Positions 10,390-25,039 of a stretch of 64,000 bases of DNA are shown here, piece by piece. The stretch comes from Annona cherimola. Lineage: Eukaryota; Streptophyta; Magnoliopsida; Magnoliales; Annonaceae. A program made the position numbers and the translations under genes. The stretch covers positions 36,860,133 to 36,924,132 of the forward strand of contig CM059975.1 of assembly GCA_030490835.1 (NCBI GenBank), in the 5' to 3' direction. The notes beneath the pieces were generated by a model. That model worked only from the letters and a program-made list of their open reading frames with translations. It did not search any database and was not told where the DNA came from. Position 1 is the first letter of the stretch; every line of letters begins with the position of its first letter.

Positions 10390-11867
10390 CGCGAAGTAAG
10401 TACGGGGTTCAAACTAAGAAGGGCGTGCACAACCTCCCTCCATTCCTTTCTCTTCCCATTTTTGCTCCTTCTCCCCTCCTTTTCCTCCACTCTTCAGTTA
10501 TTTTTTCAACCTTAAATCTTCTCGAAATCTATCTAACAGTTTGTGTACATCAAGAGAGCTCAAAAATCTCAGAGGTTTGATGATCTAGATAAGTAGATGT
10601 TTTTTTCTCAATTAGTGACAAAATCTTATCTTAAAAGTAATATAGAACTAGTGAAAGGGTAACATTCAACAACTTCATGGTTTTTGGCATTTTAGGATTA
10701 TTGACAACTTAGGGTTTGCAGGATCCAAGGGAAATCGAACATTGCTAATACATTTTTGTGAATAGATGACAAATTAGTAGTTTTTCGCTCACTAGAATGT
10801 GCTATTTCTCTAGTGGGTTGTATTAATAGGATCATGTACATATTTTCTCTTTAACATCTATCATATTTCGGTGAAATACTTGTATTATAGTTGGTATGCT
10901 AAATTTAAAGTTTACATTATTGAATTTACTAATGTTGTATAATTGATTTGTGGCATTTGTTATCATGTGTATTGGATGATTTACTATTCAAGATAAGTGG
11001 CTATAGTTGACAATTCAATACATATATATGATCATGGGCATATTGCATCACATAACTTTTTATGTAACTAGATGTATGAATGAGTTGTCTGGTTGTATTG
11101 AGTTGTTCATAGCCCTTCGTTAACATGAGAAAAAGGATTATTCATGACCCTTGGTTGACATGAGGGGAGGGTTTACATATGGCTTGCTAAAGATGTGCAG
11201 TTATATTCATACATTTTTTGGGTGTGAGTGTTGGTCTCATATGTCTTGCATAGTCATTTACAAATCATCATATTGCATCACTATCATAGTGTGTGCATTA
11301 AGAGTCTTATTTGTACTCATTTTGTGCTAACTGCTATCTACTCACTAAATCTATTAAACTCATGTGATTTGTCATTTTTCTTTTAGATTATAGGCCAGTC
11401 GAGGCACCTTGGGATGGAGCCGAAGAAGAATACAACCTTAGAGACATGACTTGGTAGACTAGGGCTTATTTCTTGTTATTTTGGAATTTTTTCTTTTGTT
11501 GATGTTAGGGAATTTAGATGTTTACTTAGTTGACCTAACTATGTTAAACCTATTATTTTTATGCATTTTGAACTTCATTATAATTTATGTGTATATATAT
11601 GAGTCTTTTGGGATATTTTATTATGCAATGATGGTGTATGAGGTTTTTTTTTCCTTACTATATGGATGTCATTATGATATGAGAATGTAAACGTATGAAT
11701 GTAGAGATAAATATTATATTTGAGAATAAATTTAAGATGTTTATGAATAATAGGTCATGTATTCCTACCACACCTTATAGCTTAGTGGAAAATGTTACTG
11801 GAATTTCTTATATCACGTGGTACTTGTTAACTAGCCATTGAGGATATCTAGGCAATAGGATATCATA
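10390..11867 (+). mobile_element. Diverged gypsy-like LTR, plus orientation
   Basis: Aligns over most of its length with the reverse complement of 12906-14428. Shared landmarks are tggtatgctaaatttaaagt, the ttcatg(a/g)cccttggt(t/c)gacat motif, tgctaactg(c/t)tatctact and gtt(a/g)actagccatt near the end. The end ggcaataggatatcata corresponds to GGCAACGGGGTGTCACA of the other copy. The left boundary is uncertain. No internal domain is attached, so it is a solo LTR or a fragment. Confidence 0.55.
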
Positions 11868-12905
11868 TATATCTCAACACAAATATTATTATATATTGTT
11901 AATAATAAAGAAAAATTCTAAATAAGATTCTAATTTTTTTTGTCCTTAGAGTTATTAGATTCTCTTTTCTCTCATGTATAAGGTAACTCAACTATTGGAT
12001 TAAGATCATATTACACCATCGGAAAAAGAATGAAGTGAGCTAAAATCTGTCTAAGTAAGTAGCACTTTGGAATTCATTTTTTCATCTTTTTGGTCTATAG
12101 AGTAAAGATATCGTCCATGTCATCTCTCCGTATAAATGAAAGTTTCAATTAAGAGAATTTAGGTATATTTATCCTCATAATGTGCATGACATACTTAATT
12201 CATTCATCTGCCTCATGTATTGAAGGGCATTGTCATTCGCTATGCTCACATGCAACTATAGTATGCATTTGTGAGCTAATTTATCTATTGATATAACCTA
12301 AGGTTGCTATCTAGGTCCAACTAAGCTATTTGTAATCTTGGCACATTAATCCAAAAATTACCTTATTGTACGGCAAGCACAACATACAAGCTTAGTAGCG
12401 TATACCATATTTATACATTTTGATTAGTACACCTCCTAAATTCTCAAATTAGCACAACTTGAAGCTAAAAGAATATTTGTAATCATCTTGCTCATGCTTG
12501 AATTACTCAATCTCAGAAGAGAATTTAAACAAATAATTTCATACCATGATATGTTAATTTATATCATCAGATTCGTGCTTTTGAAAGCATGGTTTGGGTA
12601 AATTTTAGTTACCTAGTAACGAACATTAAAACACTTTAAGAAACTATAGAAGTAACTTCATCCACTTTCTTATTATATTTTCATCATAACATAGACATTA
12701 ATACACTTTGCTTCCCATACATTTCATAGTAATTTCGTCATTTTATATTCATTATTTTTGTGAGTTTATTTTTCATCTATTACTTCCCATAATTTTCTCA
12801 TAATCTTATTTGGCCAAAATCTATTTTTTCTAATTTTCTATAATAATATAAATTTTTATATAATTTAATATTATCAAAACAACTATTACATTGTCTACAC
12901 TGCCA
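11868..12905. other. AT-rich sequence between the inverted LTRs
   Basis: About 1.0 kb, AT-rich, without coding evidence or recognisable repeat structure. Confidence 0.4.
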
Positions 12906-14428
12906 TGTGACACCCCGTTGCCTAAACATCTATAATGGCTAGTCAACAATGTCATATAACTTAAGAAAAAATTCAGCAGCATTTCCCCATAATATATTAG
13001 GGGTTGTATGCAATCCAAGACCTGTTATTTATAAATATCTGAACCTCATCCTGTAATATCATATTTCATTCTACATTTATGCATTTGTATTCTCACACGA
13101 TAGAGGCATTCATATAATAAGTAAATCATAAAAATTCATCATTCACAACAAGCAGTCCAAAAGATCATTTACATATGTGTCAATATGGATTGTAATCTAG
13201 TCTAAAATACCCAAGTATAATGTGTTTTGTTATAGTTGGATTTGACTGAGTAAGTGTCCATAGACATTAGTATCAAAAAAAACATAAAGTCTCAAATAAC
13301 TAGAAACAGAAATGCTAATCTAATAGTCTTCAACATTGTGACCTCCTCTTATGCCATTTCGAGACTCCTCACCTGGCCTGCTCTAAAAAAAATAAAATAA
13401 CAATTCTTGTGAATCTAAATAGACTCAGTAAGTAGATAACAGTTAGCACAATATGAAAATGAGTAAGGCTTTAAATGCACATGCCATGAAAAATTGTAGA
13501 AAGACAATTCTTGAATAATTGTACAAGACACATGGGTCTAATACCCGCACCCAAGAATATATGAAAAAGCCGCACACAAATAGAAAGATCACAACAATCC
13601 TCTCCTTGTGTCGACCAAGGGCCATGAATAATCCTCTCCTCATGTCAACCAAAGCCACGAACAACCCTTTTACAATCATCCATCTCATATAGCACATTAT
13701 TTATAACACACAAGAATGAATGTCACAAACGATGCAAACAACATCAACAAAATTAACAAAGTTTACTTTAAATTTAGCATACCAAAAGTCACACAAGCAT
13801 TTTCTCGAATACATGATGAATGCCAAAAGGAAAAACGTCTAGTCCCTCATCCTGGTTTAACCCACTTGACAAATATTGCATTCTAATCATACGGTTCATC
13901 TATTTTACAAAGATCACATAGTAACAATCAATTTTTTCCCCAAACCCTATCAACCATGAACTATCACGAACTCTAATGTTCTAAACCACGAAATTGTTGG
14001 ATACTGCCCCTTTGCAACGGCCCTATATCATGTTTAAAATGATATTCCATCACTAATTCAACAAGAGGTAGTATTTACTTACCTCAATCGTGAATTCCCT
14101 CAGAAACAGTGGCTTTAGACTCGGATCTTCGAGATTTCGAGCTCCCTTGAGATAAATCGATAATTTATGAAGAAGTTTGGAAAGCTTCGATGCGATTTAA
14201 AGCTAGATTGACAATGAGAAGAAGAGAAAAAAAGGAGAAACAGCGGGAGAGAGGAGGAGGAGAGAGAAAGAGAGGCTCGAGCGATTAAGCCCTAGTGGAT
14301 CTATCCGCATTTTAATCCTCGTTGAGACGGGCCGGGTCTGAGCATGGGTTGAGCCCAAACATAATTGCAACTTGCTTTTCTTACTTATATAACTCAATAA
14401 ATCAAAATTTTCTCTGTGTGGTGTCAAT
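12906..14428 (-). mobile_element. Diverged gypsy-like LTR, minus orientation
   Basis: On the minus strand it begins near TTGACACCACACAG and ends ACGGGGTGTCACA, so its ends form an inverted repeat of the TGTGACACC type common in Tekay-like LTRs. A minus-strand TATATAAG lies near 14390. Its body matches 10390-11867 in inverted orientation. No convincing TSD was found. Confidence 0.55.
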
Positions 14429-14638
14429 TATACACTTCTAAATTAAATATCCAATAATCATATCATAAATAGGTAGTGTTGCTATATAAACTTGCCACAA
14501 ACTCATACTTGTGTTTAACATACTCATGAATGTATCTCATACGACCCAACATGTCAAAACGTCATTTATTCCTAGCAGCATATTTGTAAATTATCCTATA
14601 GTTAGGTATGAAATAAGATGATGATGATGATGATGATG

Positions 14639-14680
<42 letters not shown>

Positions 14681-17678
14681 TACCTAGTCCTTACATGCAG
14701 TAGCCACAAAAATTCTTCTTAATTTTTCCTTGTTTTCTTATAATTTATAAATTCATTTTTCTGTGCTTTCTCCACCCTTAAACAACCTTATTTCATAGTG
14801 TTTTAGCAAATAACAGCTACTTCGTATTTGTTCATACTTCTAAATATTTATTTAAATTTTTATAAGTTTTAGAATTTTAGAATTTTTATTTTATTTTTTG
14901 ATTTTTTTTGGAAACCATGCTTGGTTTTCGAGTCCATCTATTCGTACAAGGCCTGACTTGGATTGGTTATTGTAGAGTAAGGCTTGCTCTAGGCTCATCC
15001 ACTAATTCTTTCTTTCATTTCTTTTCTTTTTTAGATGTCCCACATTAAGTTATATTCAATGGATTGGATATGCTAATATTAAAGTATGATTGATCTAAAA
15101 TTTCATATGTGTGCTCCTAAAATTATTATCTTCTATCTAGATAGTTTGTATATCATAACATCATCATTCGATTGCTAAAAGATGCTTAATTGTATCACTC
15201 AAATCAATAATATAAATTCATATCCAACTAAATTAACTCAACTAGATTGTCTAAAATGTCCCAAATAAAATTTCACTTGAATTATTTTTTATTCATATTT
15301 TTGTAATACCATTCTCAGCTTTTTCTCTTAAACTACATCGTTGTCATACAAGGTCCTCAGAATTGCTAAATTGAGATGTCTTTAACACTGTTTAACCTGA
15401 AGTTTCACAAGGATACTGGATAAATCATTATTTTGCTTATATATGTTAATTTACTAAAATTATTTCCCGAGATGGATCTTTTCATTCCTTTTCAACTGTT
15501 GCAACATATGCTTTTCTTAAAATAGCTAAAATCACAGCTTAAAAAAAGAGCACTTTTCCTAACAATGTTAGATGCTTAAAAATTAAAAATGTCTTAGATC
15601 AAGGTTTGGACTTGTAAATGCTAAAAAATTCAAGTGATGGCTAAAAAGCCTACCTCAAATTGATGCGGTGCTTATCACTCTTATTTTTGCTTCATTCAAC
15701 ACCTGTGCCTTCCTTATCTTTGGCTAAACTTTAGAAAACATCACAAAAAATGACCCCTCTCTGACTTGGGATTTGTTACCGACTATGCATCCTTATTACG
15801 TATATAAGTTCTCCTAATAACTTGCATTAATTTAGGATGGGAAGAGATTTTGTGAGATTTGACAAGAGTCCTTCTCCTTATGAAAGTTGCATAAGATGAG
15901 CTTAGGTTATTTATTATAATTAAAATATTTATTTTTACTATACATTTTACTTAAGTCATTACAATATCAAGCATAGCTAACACATTTGCCGATGTTGGAT
16001 GTGAAGACACTTTCGTAAATTAAGATTTAAATTATTTTAGGGTATTTGTTTCTATTTTAGATTTGTTAGAACATTTTAGAAGATATCCTAGAATATCTTA
16101 GAATTTGTCAAAATAAATTTGTATTTACTTTAGATTTACCTCTCCTTGAAGTGTTCTTCTTTTTTTATAGAAAGAAGTCTTCTTTAAATATACAATTTTT
16201 TATAAATGTTTACCTGTAAATAAAATATTGCTAAATACACGTATAAATATAATTCTAATAAGCTCTTAGAAGCATCATAGTTTGAATACTTAAATATGTT
16301 TCTCTGGTTTCTCTATTACTACTTCTTCCTTTTCTTCTTATATTCTCCTACTTATTCTTCTATTCTTCCTATCTCTTTCTTCTCTTATCATCCTCTTGAG
16401 AGGTTTTTTCTTTTTTCTTCTATCTTCTTTCTCTTGCCTTGCATTATTTGTATTAATAGATTTTCATTTAAAAAGCAGGAACTTCATATGATACCCCAAC
16501 CTTAAAACAATTGCCCGACAATGAAGTTCACCTACAATAAGAATTACCTTTATCTAGGAATTGAGTTATGAAAATTTGTTAAATCATGCCCAAAAAATTT
16601 TCTAATAAAGCATGCTGATATATATATATCTAAGATATTTGCAAGCATTTTCTAGTCATTCTTATCTAGCATCCTGTATTACAAATTATAGAAAAATGTT
16701 CTAAGTATCATGAATTGTGATACTCTTACTTAACTGTATACGGTGATACTATTCTAGGTCATACTTAGACCCACTTCCTTTATTTAAACCTATATACAAT
16801 TTAATCGGGAAAGCAAGAGTATAACACTAAGTACTTAATTTAACTCAATCATAATCTAATAAATTTGCGTTTTCCTGTGCATATCGTTGTGCATCATATG
16901 AAATTCAATACATCTTCCCTAAACCAACTTATCTCATCTTGGTCCCACTTCTAATAAGTATGGTTGTGACTCTAAGCTAATCAGCTCAATCACCTCATGT
17001 ATCTAATAACCTTAGTATTAGTAACTATGTATATTAGAAGGAAGCATATAGGATGAGGCCCAAGGGTTATATGATGGTGGAATTTGATAATAAAGGTTAG
17101 GTATGGCAAAAATTAAGCAAGTTGGAGCCAATATGAAGCTTTCGATTAGAAAAAACCAAAGTAATGTTTTTGACAAACATCCTACTTGTGATCAAAGATC
17201 GAGTCCTACGTATTATTAAAGCGACGTGGATTGTTGTAAGGCATTAGTATAACTAGATTATACATGTTTGAAATTTAAGTCATGTATGTGAACATTGAAC
17301 TAGTAAAGGGCTATAAAGGTACCATATTTTTATAAGACATACTTTGATAAACTAAATGGCTCAAATAGGAGGTTGAAAGAATATGTAATGTGTGCATATC
17401 CACATAATAAATTTAAAATGTGTTAGAATTAGTTTTGGAAAAAATGTTTGTAGAAAAAATAAACTTTTCTTTACAGTATGCAAAGGTGATATTTTTTTTT
17501 GCTATTGAGCATGGGAGGTTCATGTAAATTCACTTGAGATGATCAGAATATGTATACTTAATACTAAATAAATAGTTTAGTAAAGTATAGAAGTTTAGAA
17601 TAGATTTGAGAGAAAATTATTCCAATTGGATGTTTGACAAAAACTTTTAAAATGCATAAATTAAGTGAATTATATGAG
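14429..17678. other. AT-rich intergenic sequence
   Basis: No gene or clear repeat ends apart from the microsatellite at 14617. A pyrimidine-rich frame near 16296-16505 is composition-driven and not called. Confidence 0.4.
14617..14678. repeat. Compound microsatellite (GAT)n(AAT)n
   Basis: Eight GAT-type units run directly into about twelve AAT units. This is a typical polymorphic plant microsatellite, possibly AAT expansion from the GAT tract. Confidence 0.97.
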
Positions 17679-17683
17679 CTTCA
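17679..17683. repeat. Target-site duplication CTTCA (left)
   Basis: Identical to 29301-29305. It brackets the copia element and fixes both outer ends. Confidence 0.9.
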
Positions 17684-18142
17684 TGTTGGAAAAACCTTAT
17701 TGATTAAATTCATAATCATCCCAGGTCCTCTATGCTAAATCACTAAGAAAAATAAATCATAAGCGGAAGCATGCCTAAATCCATAGGAGCAGTTGTTCTT
17801 TAATCTTGTGGTTGCTGGGTCTTCCAAATTAATGCCCTAGGGTTTTCTAGAGAAAGTAGCTCCTCTTTTCTAATGATGGGATGTTAGAAAAGAAACCCTA
17901 ATTAGCACATAACTTGGGGACCATAACCGTTTATACAAGAAGCCTATTTTTCGTATTTCTAATTTAGCCTATTATAAAAATAGAAATTAAAAATTAGATT
18001 GTAAAGTTTCTACACATATGGGACCCATACTTTATTAGATGATTTAGGCCCATAAAACTTTATAAGATCACTTTAAAAATTGGGCCGCTATTTATGATAG
18101 CGTATATATAATTAATATATATGTGTATCCAAAATTCCAACA
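17684..18142 (-). mobile_element. Copia 3' LTR
   Basis: 459 bases, TGTTGG...CCAACA. Near identical in layout to the other LTR once its MITE is removed (461 bases), but with many substitutions, so the insertion is old. Confidence 0.9.
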
Positions 18143-18153
18143 ATCCCCCACTT
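18143..18153 (-). promoter_or_regulatory. Copia polypurine tract
   Basis: On the minus strand AAGTGGGGGAT directly precedes TGTTGGAATTTT. This is the classic copia primer site before the 3' LTR. Confidence 0.9.
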
Positions 18154-18559
18154 GGACTACATATATTTTATAATTATATATACAATGTTATGAGTTCAAA
18201 ACCTTTTAGCATCATTTCAAAATCATCTCCAAACAATCTCATCCATTAGTTATACCAACATAGGACCAAAGCGGCTTTTCTCTCATTTATCACAATTAGA
18301 CCTATCCATCATCATATATATCAAACATAACTAAATGATATAAATTAATAATGGATGTGTAGTATGAAAATTAGATGTAATGTGATCTACCATACCTATT
18401 TTCAACTAGTCTGACTTATTTGGTGAGATCGATCAAAACTAAAATACTGAATAACCAAAATACCAAACACTTTATTTCTGTAGAAAATATCCATAATCAT
18501 AGTAAAGTGCCCAAACTAGAAAAGAAAATAAATACAAACTTTCGCTTAACTAGTATATC

Positions 18560-20345
18560 ATCAAATGATACAACACCCATATGAGTAGTACGCTCATGAA
18601 AGACCATAAGTGTTACCCTTAGTGAGCAGATCCGTAACTTTGGAGTTTGTCGCAATATGCTTTATAAACACTTTATTTTTCTAAATTCTTCCCTTGACAA
18701 CTAGGAACATCATTGAACTCCTGTTGTTCTTGGAATATTAGACTACTAATTTATTGTCACAAAATAACTTAAGTAGTTTTTCCATGATATTTATATTTTG
18801 CAGCCTTGTGACAAAATTCTATAGTCGTGTTCCATAATTGGATACCTCATAATATGCTATAAACTCTGTTATCATTGTTGAAAAACTATAAGTGTCTGCT
18901 TAATACTTTTTCCTGATAAAGCTTTTCTAACAAGCAGGTAGATATACCCTGAATTGGATCTGAAACTGTATTTGCATCTAATAAAGTCAAAATCTAAATA
19001 CCAGATGATCTCTAACTTATCTGACTTTTTGTATGTGAATATATAATATTTTGTTCTCTAAAAATGCTTTAAAAAACTGTATGACTGCGTCTTAAAGATC
19101 CATTTCTGAATTACTTAAATATCTGCCCACCATCCCAACAATATACGTAGTATCCGAATGCATACAAGCCTGAGATTCAAAACCTGAGCATAAATTAAAC
19201 TTCTCACTGCTAAAGCATGTGGAGTCTTTTGCATTTCCTTAGATTTAAGATCATTCTTGGGATACTGATTTAGACAAAATTAATTTTGTCTCCTTTAGCA
19301 AGGAGGTATTATCTAATTTGCAGTCATGTATACTAAGTATTTTAAGTATTTTCTTAATATAAGTCTTTTTGATAATGTAAGAATACGTCAAGAATAATCT
19401 TGATATATCTGAATTCATAATACAAAAGTCATATTTTCAAGATTTTTTGTTTCAAATTTATTTGACAAAAATATTTTAATTTTATGCAATAAACTTATTT
19501 TGATGTGGAGAAACAGTATATCTATATGTTACTCCTACTGAAGCTATGATTACTTCCACTGAACTTATAGTATATATAATATCAACCGAATTCATTTCAA
19601 AACTGAATGAAATGATAATTTGATAAAATTTGCAATACCATTAATAGAAAACTTGTTTGGGCTCGTAGATGAATTTTTATTTAAAAAATTGAAAGTCTAT
19701 TACGAATATTATCCTTATATCCATTTAGTATAGCTCAAGGTTAAAACTCATTACTAAAGTCATTTATCCTGAAAAAAACTTTCAATAAAACCGAAGAGAA
19801 AATTTCTATGTAATCTATGTTTTTGAGTAAAGTTCATTACGACAAAACAAGCCTTATGCCTTTTCATATTACCCTTTTTCTTGGTTTTAAATATACATTT
19901 ATAACCAATCAACTTTATACCTTCAGGTAATGAAATAAGCTAGTCATTGTCCTTCACGAACTTAATCATATATTTATGACATTAATCTACTTTTGAGAGT
20001 TTTTTTGCATTGTTTGATGGAATCACCTCCTATCAATCCAATGTCATCCTAATATATTGAAAAAATATGATGTAACCATCAGAAACGAAATTCTTCTTTC
20101 TCCAATAGATCTCTTCAATGACATCTATTCTTGAAGATGTTGATATAACCTATTTATCAACGACGTTTCATAGATTTCTCTTTAAAGATATAGTCTCTAA
20201 CTTTATCTCCCCCCTCAAGCTCAATATCCTCAAAGAACTGACATTTTTGGTCTTAAAAGAACTGAATATAGGATCATAGAATTTATATCTTGAAATTGTT
20301 CAGCACTTCTAATAATATTCAAACTTAAAAAGGCTAAATTAACTA
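18560..20345 (-). pseudogene. Copia RT-RNase H relic
   Basis: Minus-strand translation in shifting frames recovers copia landmarks in order. These are a KFFEDIE-like linker with GGDKVRDYIF near 20200, the RT start IGYKCIFKTKKKGN...RHKA (usual IGCKWVFKTK) near 19900, and the RNase H end KLFCDNK...FLVVK...TNSKVTDLLTKG at about 18615-18780. The last matches the usual T-N-S-x-I-A-D-P-L-T-K-G. Many stops and indels are present. The encoded polyprotein would have copied element RNA to DNA. Confidence 0.8.
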
Positions 20346-20424
20346 TTTTCAAATGAATAAAAATGATTAAATTTATTCAATACAAAACTGAAAACCAAAT
20401 TTCATTAAAAAATGATATCATATG

Positions 20425-23400
20425 TGTGAAACCCCAAATTTTAAGCTTAAATAAATATAGCTTGAAATCGTCTAAAGATAAAATCAAAAATTTCATAAAA
20501 TGAAGGGCTCCGGTGTAACCCATATGGAAAATGAAAATTAGTGGGAAAATGATAAAGTGAAGTGGGATTAGCAATAATCACGAAAAGACCAAATCGCAAG
20601 TTCACAAAGTGAGATTAAATTGTAAATTTAGAAAAGATGATTGATTGGTAATTATGACAAGAGTGGAGACAAAAAGGGAACTTAATGAGAATTTACAAAG
20701 GTTATATTTGGAATTTATAAGAAAATGGAGGGTAATTTCTGATCCCACAAAGATTAGCTATGAAAATGAATTTTTACAAATATTTTGGGAAGAAATTTCA
20801 AAATTCTGAGACTAAGTGAAACTGTTTAAATTCACAGACCTTATAAACAAATAAAAATAAATAAAAAAATTTTGACCAATTTAGGGCTCTAATTAAGGGC
20901 TTATATTCATCCTCATTATTTTCATTAAAATCCTCATATTTTCATTAGATCTAAGCATATATAACTCATCTAGACAAAATTTAATAGAAAATACTAAATT
21001 ATGTGTTCTTTAATCTAGATGGAATAGATTATGAAAAATAATTTAAGTCTAGTGGATATTTATTATTTTTACATAATTAATTAGTTAATTAATATCTTGA
21101 TGTATATAAGGTTGTTTGAGATGAAGTTTTAGGAGTAAGCCTATTTTAATATACCCAATTTAGTGAATGATTAAATTTTGAAAAACATGTCTACAAATTT
21201 TTTAAAATGAAATTTTACGCCAAAATATGATTTTAATTAAATTAAAATATATACTTCGCCCCAATTAAAGTAAAATTTTATGGATAATCCTATTTTAATA
21301 TGCCCAATTTAATGAAGGAATGAAATTCTAGAAAACATGTTTTCAAAATTTTAAAAAGAGATTTTTGTCCAAATATAAATTAATTAATTAAAATAAAATA
21401 AAAATTCCAAAATTCCAAAAAGTGAATTTTGTGAGCAATTGTATATATATTAATAAATTAATAATATATAAGTTTGTATGTAGCCAATTATGAATTAATT
21501 TATTAATGTAGATAAAAAAACTAAAATGGAAAGAAGCAGTGCTTCTAGCAAGTAAGATGTGGACGATGCAGGAGCTGGCTCTAAATGAGCAATGTGTAAT
21601 GAATTAACGCCAACATGGACAGCTAAGAAAAAAATGAAAAAAATTAAAATGGCAACATGTGTAACGGTCACCATGGATTAAATTTAATTTTAACTATGGT
21701 GAAACCGCTTAAACATATCTATAAAGGGGGATGGACGTTGCTATTTGTTGCTGAAAAAAAAGAGGCCAGACGTGAAGTGCATTGAGGAGAGAAGAACAGC
21801 AGCGATAGACTTGTTACTAAAGGTGTAATCCAAACTCCAGCATTTTTCAAAAACAATCAAAGCAGAGGAGAAAGAGAGGGGCATTGAACAGCAGCAACAA
21901 AAATGGTTGTTAAAACCAAATAAAGGTGTGGGCAGTCCATAATCTAATCCAGCAACAGGTTTTCTTATTTCTAGTTATTTTATTTAAAAAGCATGATTTT
22001 AGAAATGCTATTTGGTTATTATCATGCATTTTAAAATTTAATTATATTTGGAATGAACATGTATAATAATATATAAACCACTATTTGATTTCAGATTATC
22101 AATATCATATATATATATAGGAAAATGCTGAACGTGAATCGTACTATTTTAATTTTAAAACTAGCTGGACAATTGATGTTACTGAATATATGATTAATGT
22201 CATTAAAATAATTCAGTGTTAAACTAATTTAGTGATATTTTCATGATTAATTTGATAAGTTTAAGTTAATCTCAATTTATTGATTCAAATTTGGAGTTTA
22301 TGTAATATTAGAAACAAAAATATGAATGAGATAGTAAATGAAAGAGTTTTGCCATGAAAATTTTTGCACAAGCTCATTATGTTATCATTAAGGAACGATC
22401 AAATTTTGCTTAAAATATTAAGCAGGTTGAAAATTAAAAATCTGAGAAGATTAACTTAAACAGGGTAAAACGAGTGATGGAATCAGTTGTACTAAATGAT
22501 TTTTAATAATTTTTGTAGATGGATTTTTGATCTGAAATTTTTATATGATGTATAAGATATCATGATTATCACTTGAACAAAATAAAATATTATTTTTGGA
22601 TGACATAAGTATGGTTTAAAATTAACGTGACTAAGGTTGTTCCTAATTTCTCAACACTGTCCAATACAGTGAAAATGCTAAAATAAATATATAATATTAA
22701 CATTTCTTGTTAAGATTTTTATGAAGGTTAATATATAATATTAATATTTCTTTTTGAGATTTTTATGAAGGTTAATTCATGTAGCTATTGATGTATGATA
22801 GAAATTTCAGAATTAAATACCTTAATTTGATTACAAATCAAGATTTAAAGAAATCAATACGCCTGATTTCAGCAAATCTGGATAGTGTAAGAAATAATCA
22901 AAAAGAAATATGAAACCTAAGTGGAAATGATCCAAATTGATATGTACATTAGGCAAGAATGTAATAAAGGATTAAGGATAGGAAGAATGATTAATAATTA
23001 ATCTTATAATATATATATAGAATTAATGGGTAAATAAAAAGATGAAACTTAGTGAAAATAAGAAAACAAAGGCTGTTTTGGAATTTAATAATAAGTTCTA
23101 GAAATTTTAAATGGAATTTATTTTCATTATAATGTGTAAACAAGGTTTACAAAAAAGGTACAAATTTATGATAACTAAGTAAGTGATTAAGTACCTAAGA
23201 TGTGATTTTAAAAAATATAAATGAGGTTAAAATGTAATATATAGGGCTGTTTGAGGGAAATCACAAAAATTATAAAAATTATAGACCCAAATTATAATCC
23301 CTTACCCTTAAGCAAATATCTTGAGACTTTCTCAAATAATATGTCAATTATAGGAAATATATGCTAAATATAAAATGCTAAAATCCAAGATGTTAGATTT

Positions 23401-25017
23401 AGCTAAGTGTTACAAATCCTAAGTAGGATTTGAAAAATTAACCATTAAATAATGATGTCAAAATAAATAGAATAGTTAGAACTTGAAACAAGTTCAACCA
23501 AATGAGGATAAGAGTGGTTGGTATTAGCCGAATATGTAAATGTGGTTAGAAGATAATTATATGAAATGGAATTTATGGAAAAAGAAAGATAAGGGCTTAT
23601 TTGAATTGGTGACATCAAATGACTTAGGAAGTTCATAACTAATTACCTTGAGAAGTTGATTAAAGGAAAGAAAACAAGTGTTAAAGATAGAATTGATAAG
23701 TGAGAGATGGTAAACATAAGTGAATTGGAACAGGGTGATAATAATATTGAACTAAAGGTAGAAATGGGTCAAAGTTGATATGAAACACACATAGGTTAAA
23801 AACCCCAAGATAGATTCAAAGTTAATAGTAGAAATGTGCAAGCATGGGATATTATGTTTATATGAGAAAAAAATGATCTTTTTCATTTGTATAGGAAAAG
23901 GAATGGAAAAAGTGGAAGGTACAAGTTAACTACGCAGGTAAGCAAGCACAACTTTGAAAATGATATTTTATATGCTTTCGAAATTATTTCTAAATGTTTG
24001 CAAATTGTTTGCTCACATGTTTTTAGGAAATATATTTAAGGATGGTCATTCCTATAATGCTTTACATGAAATGATTGCTAACTATTTGTTAACTGCTTTT
24101 ATGAAATGTTTAGGATTTAGAAATGTCATGCCAGAATGTGTATGTGAATGATTATGGTGCACGATGAATAGGTCACAAGAGAGGTGTAATTAGACCGGTT
24201 GTCCTCCTCTAACGTGACCGAGTCGCCGATACAGGTTGAGGCCAATGGCACCCTCCATGAAATGAGAGCAAAAATCAAGTAGTGGACGCCTAGTTAGCGA
24301 TCCATTTGGAAAAAGGTCATGTATGCTTGAATGAATTGCATTCTCATAATACGTATAAGGATGAAAAAGTTTATGATCTATTGATAGTTGATCACTTGAT
24401 AAGTATCTCCTATCCGATAGAAAGAAATGCATTTGAAGGAAAAGAAAATGTTTACTTGCAAAAGAAAAAGGCTTGCTGACTAAGTATTATTACTCACATG
24501 TGTTTTCAAAATATCAGATAGGCTATGGAGCTGACTTATAAAGGATGCCAAGTAGAAATGACATACGAATATTATTTGCAGTCCTATGTATGTGTCCAAA
24601 GGGGGAAATGTAAGATGATCATATTTAAAGACATATTTTATGAATATGATAAGTATGATTGTACTTATGTGAATATGTGAATTATTTCAATAAAAGAAAA
24701 TATGAATGGTTTCATGATAATATGAATGATTATATGGAATTTTCAAAGTATGTATGTGTGAAATATTTAGGTTGAGAGAATTTGTGATGTAAACAAATCA
24801 GTTATTATGATATGAATAATATATGCGAAATTAATATAAAAAATATGTTTATATATAATGACATGATTTTACGAGATGAGTAAAAAAAAATTTGGACGAG
24901 ATCCAATTAAAAATCCCACCGTGTGATCAGGAAAACAATCTTGAGTCATGTTTACCAATCGATAAAGATCCCGGAGTAAGGTTAGTAGGCACCCCTGTCC
25001 GAGTTAGGGGTGCCACA
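20425..25017 (+). mobile_element. Gypsy (Tekay-like) solo-type LTR inserted in the copia element
   Basis: Starts TGTGAAACCCC and ends GGGGTGCCACA. Its 3' third (from about 23830) matches the 3' LTR of the Tekay element at 43730-46392, including aaggatggtcattcctataatgcttta and the final tgccaca. No gag, pol or partner LTR is attached, so it looks like a solo LTR left by LTR-LTR recombination. The flanks share ATATG but one base out of phase with a CA end, so the TSD is not certain. At 4.6 kb it is longer than its relative. Confidence 0.65.
21720..21726 (+). promoter_or_regulatory. TATA box of the solo-type LTR
   Basis: CTATAAAGGGGG on the plus strand, placed like the TATAAATA of the related LTR at 42543. 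A purine-rich leader follows. Confidence 0.5.
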
Positions 25018-25039
25018 TATGCCTTTTTTAAATTAAAAT

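Noticed and set aside
14617..14678. CRISPR-like or satellite array
   Set aside because: Simple trinucleotide microsatellite without spacers; CRISPR is not expected in plant nuclear DNA.
16296..16505. 69-codon frame rich in Phe, Ser and Leu
   Set aside because: A pyrimidine-rich tract yields this composition; no start context or homology.
20420..25021. Exact TSD ATATG for the 4.6-kb LTR
   Set aside because: The right copy overlaps the terminal A of the LTR by one base, so the TSD is not clean and was not annotated as proven.
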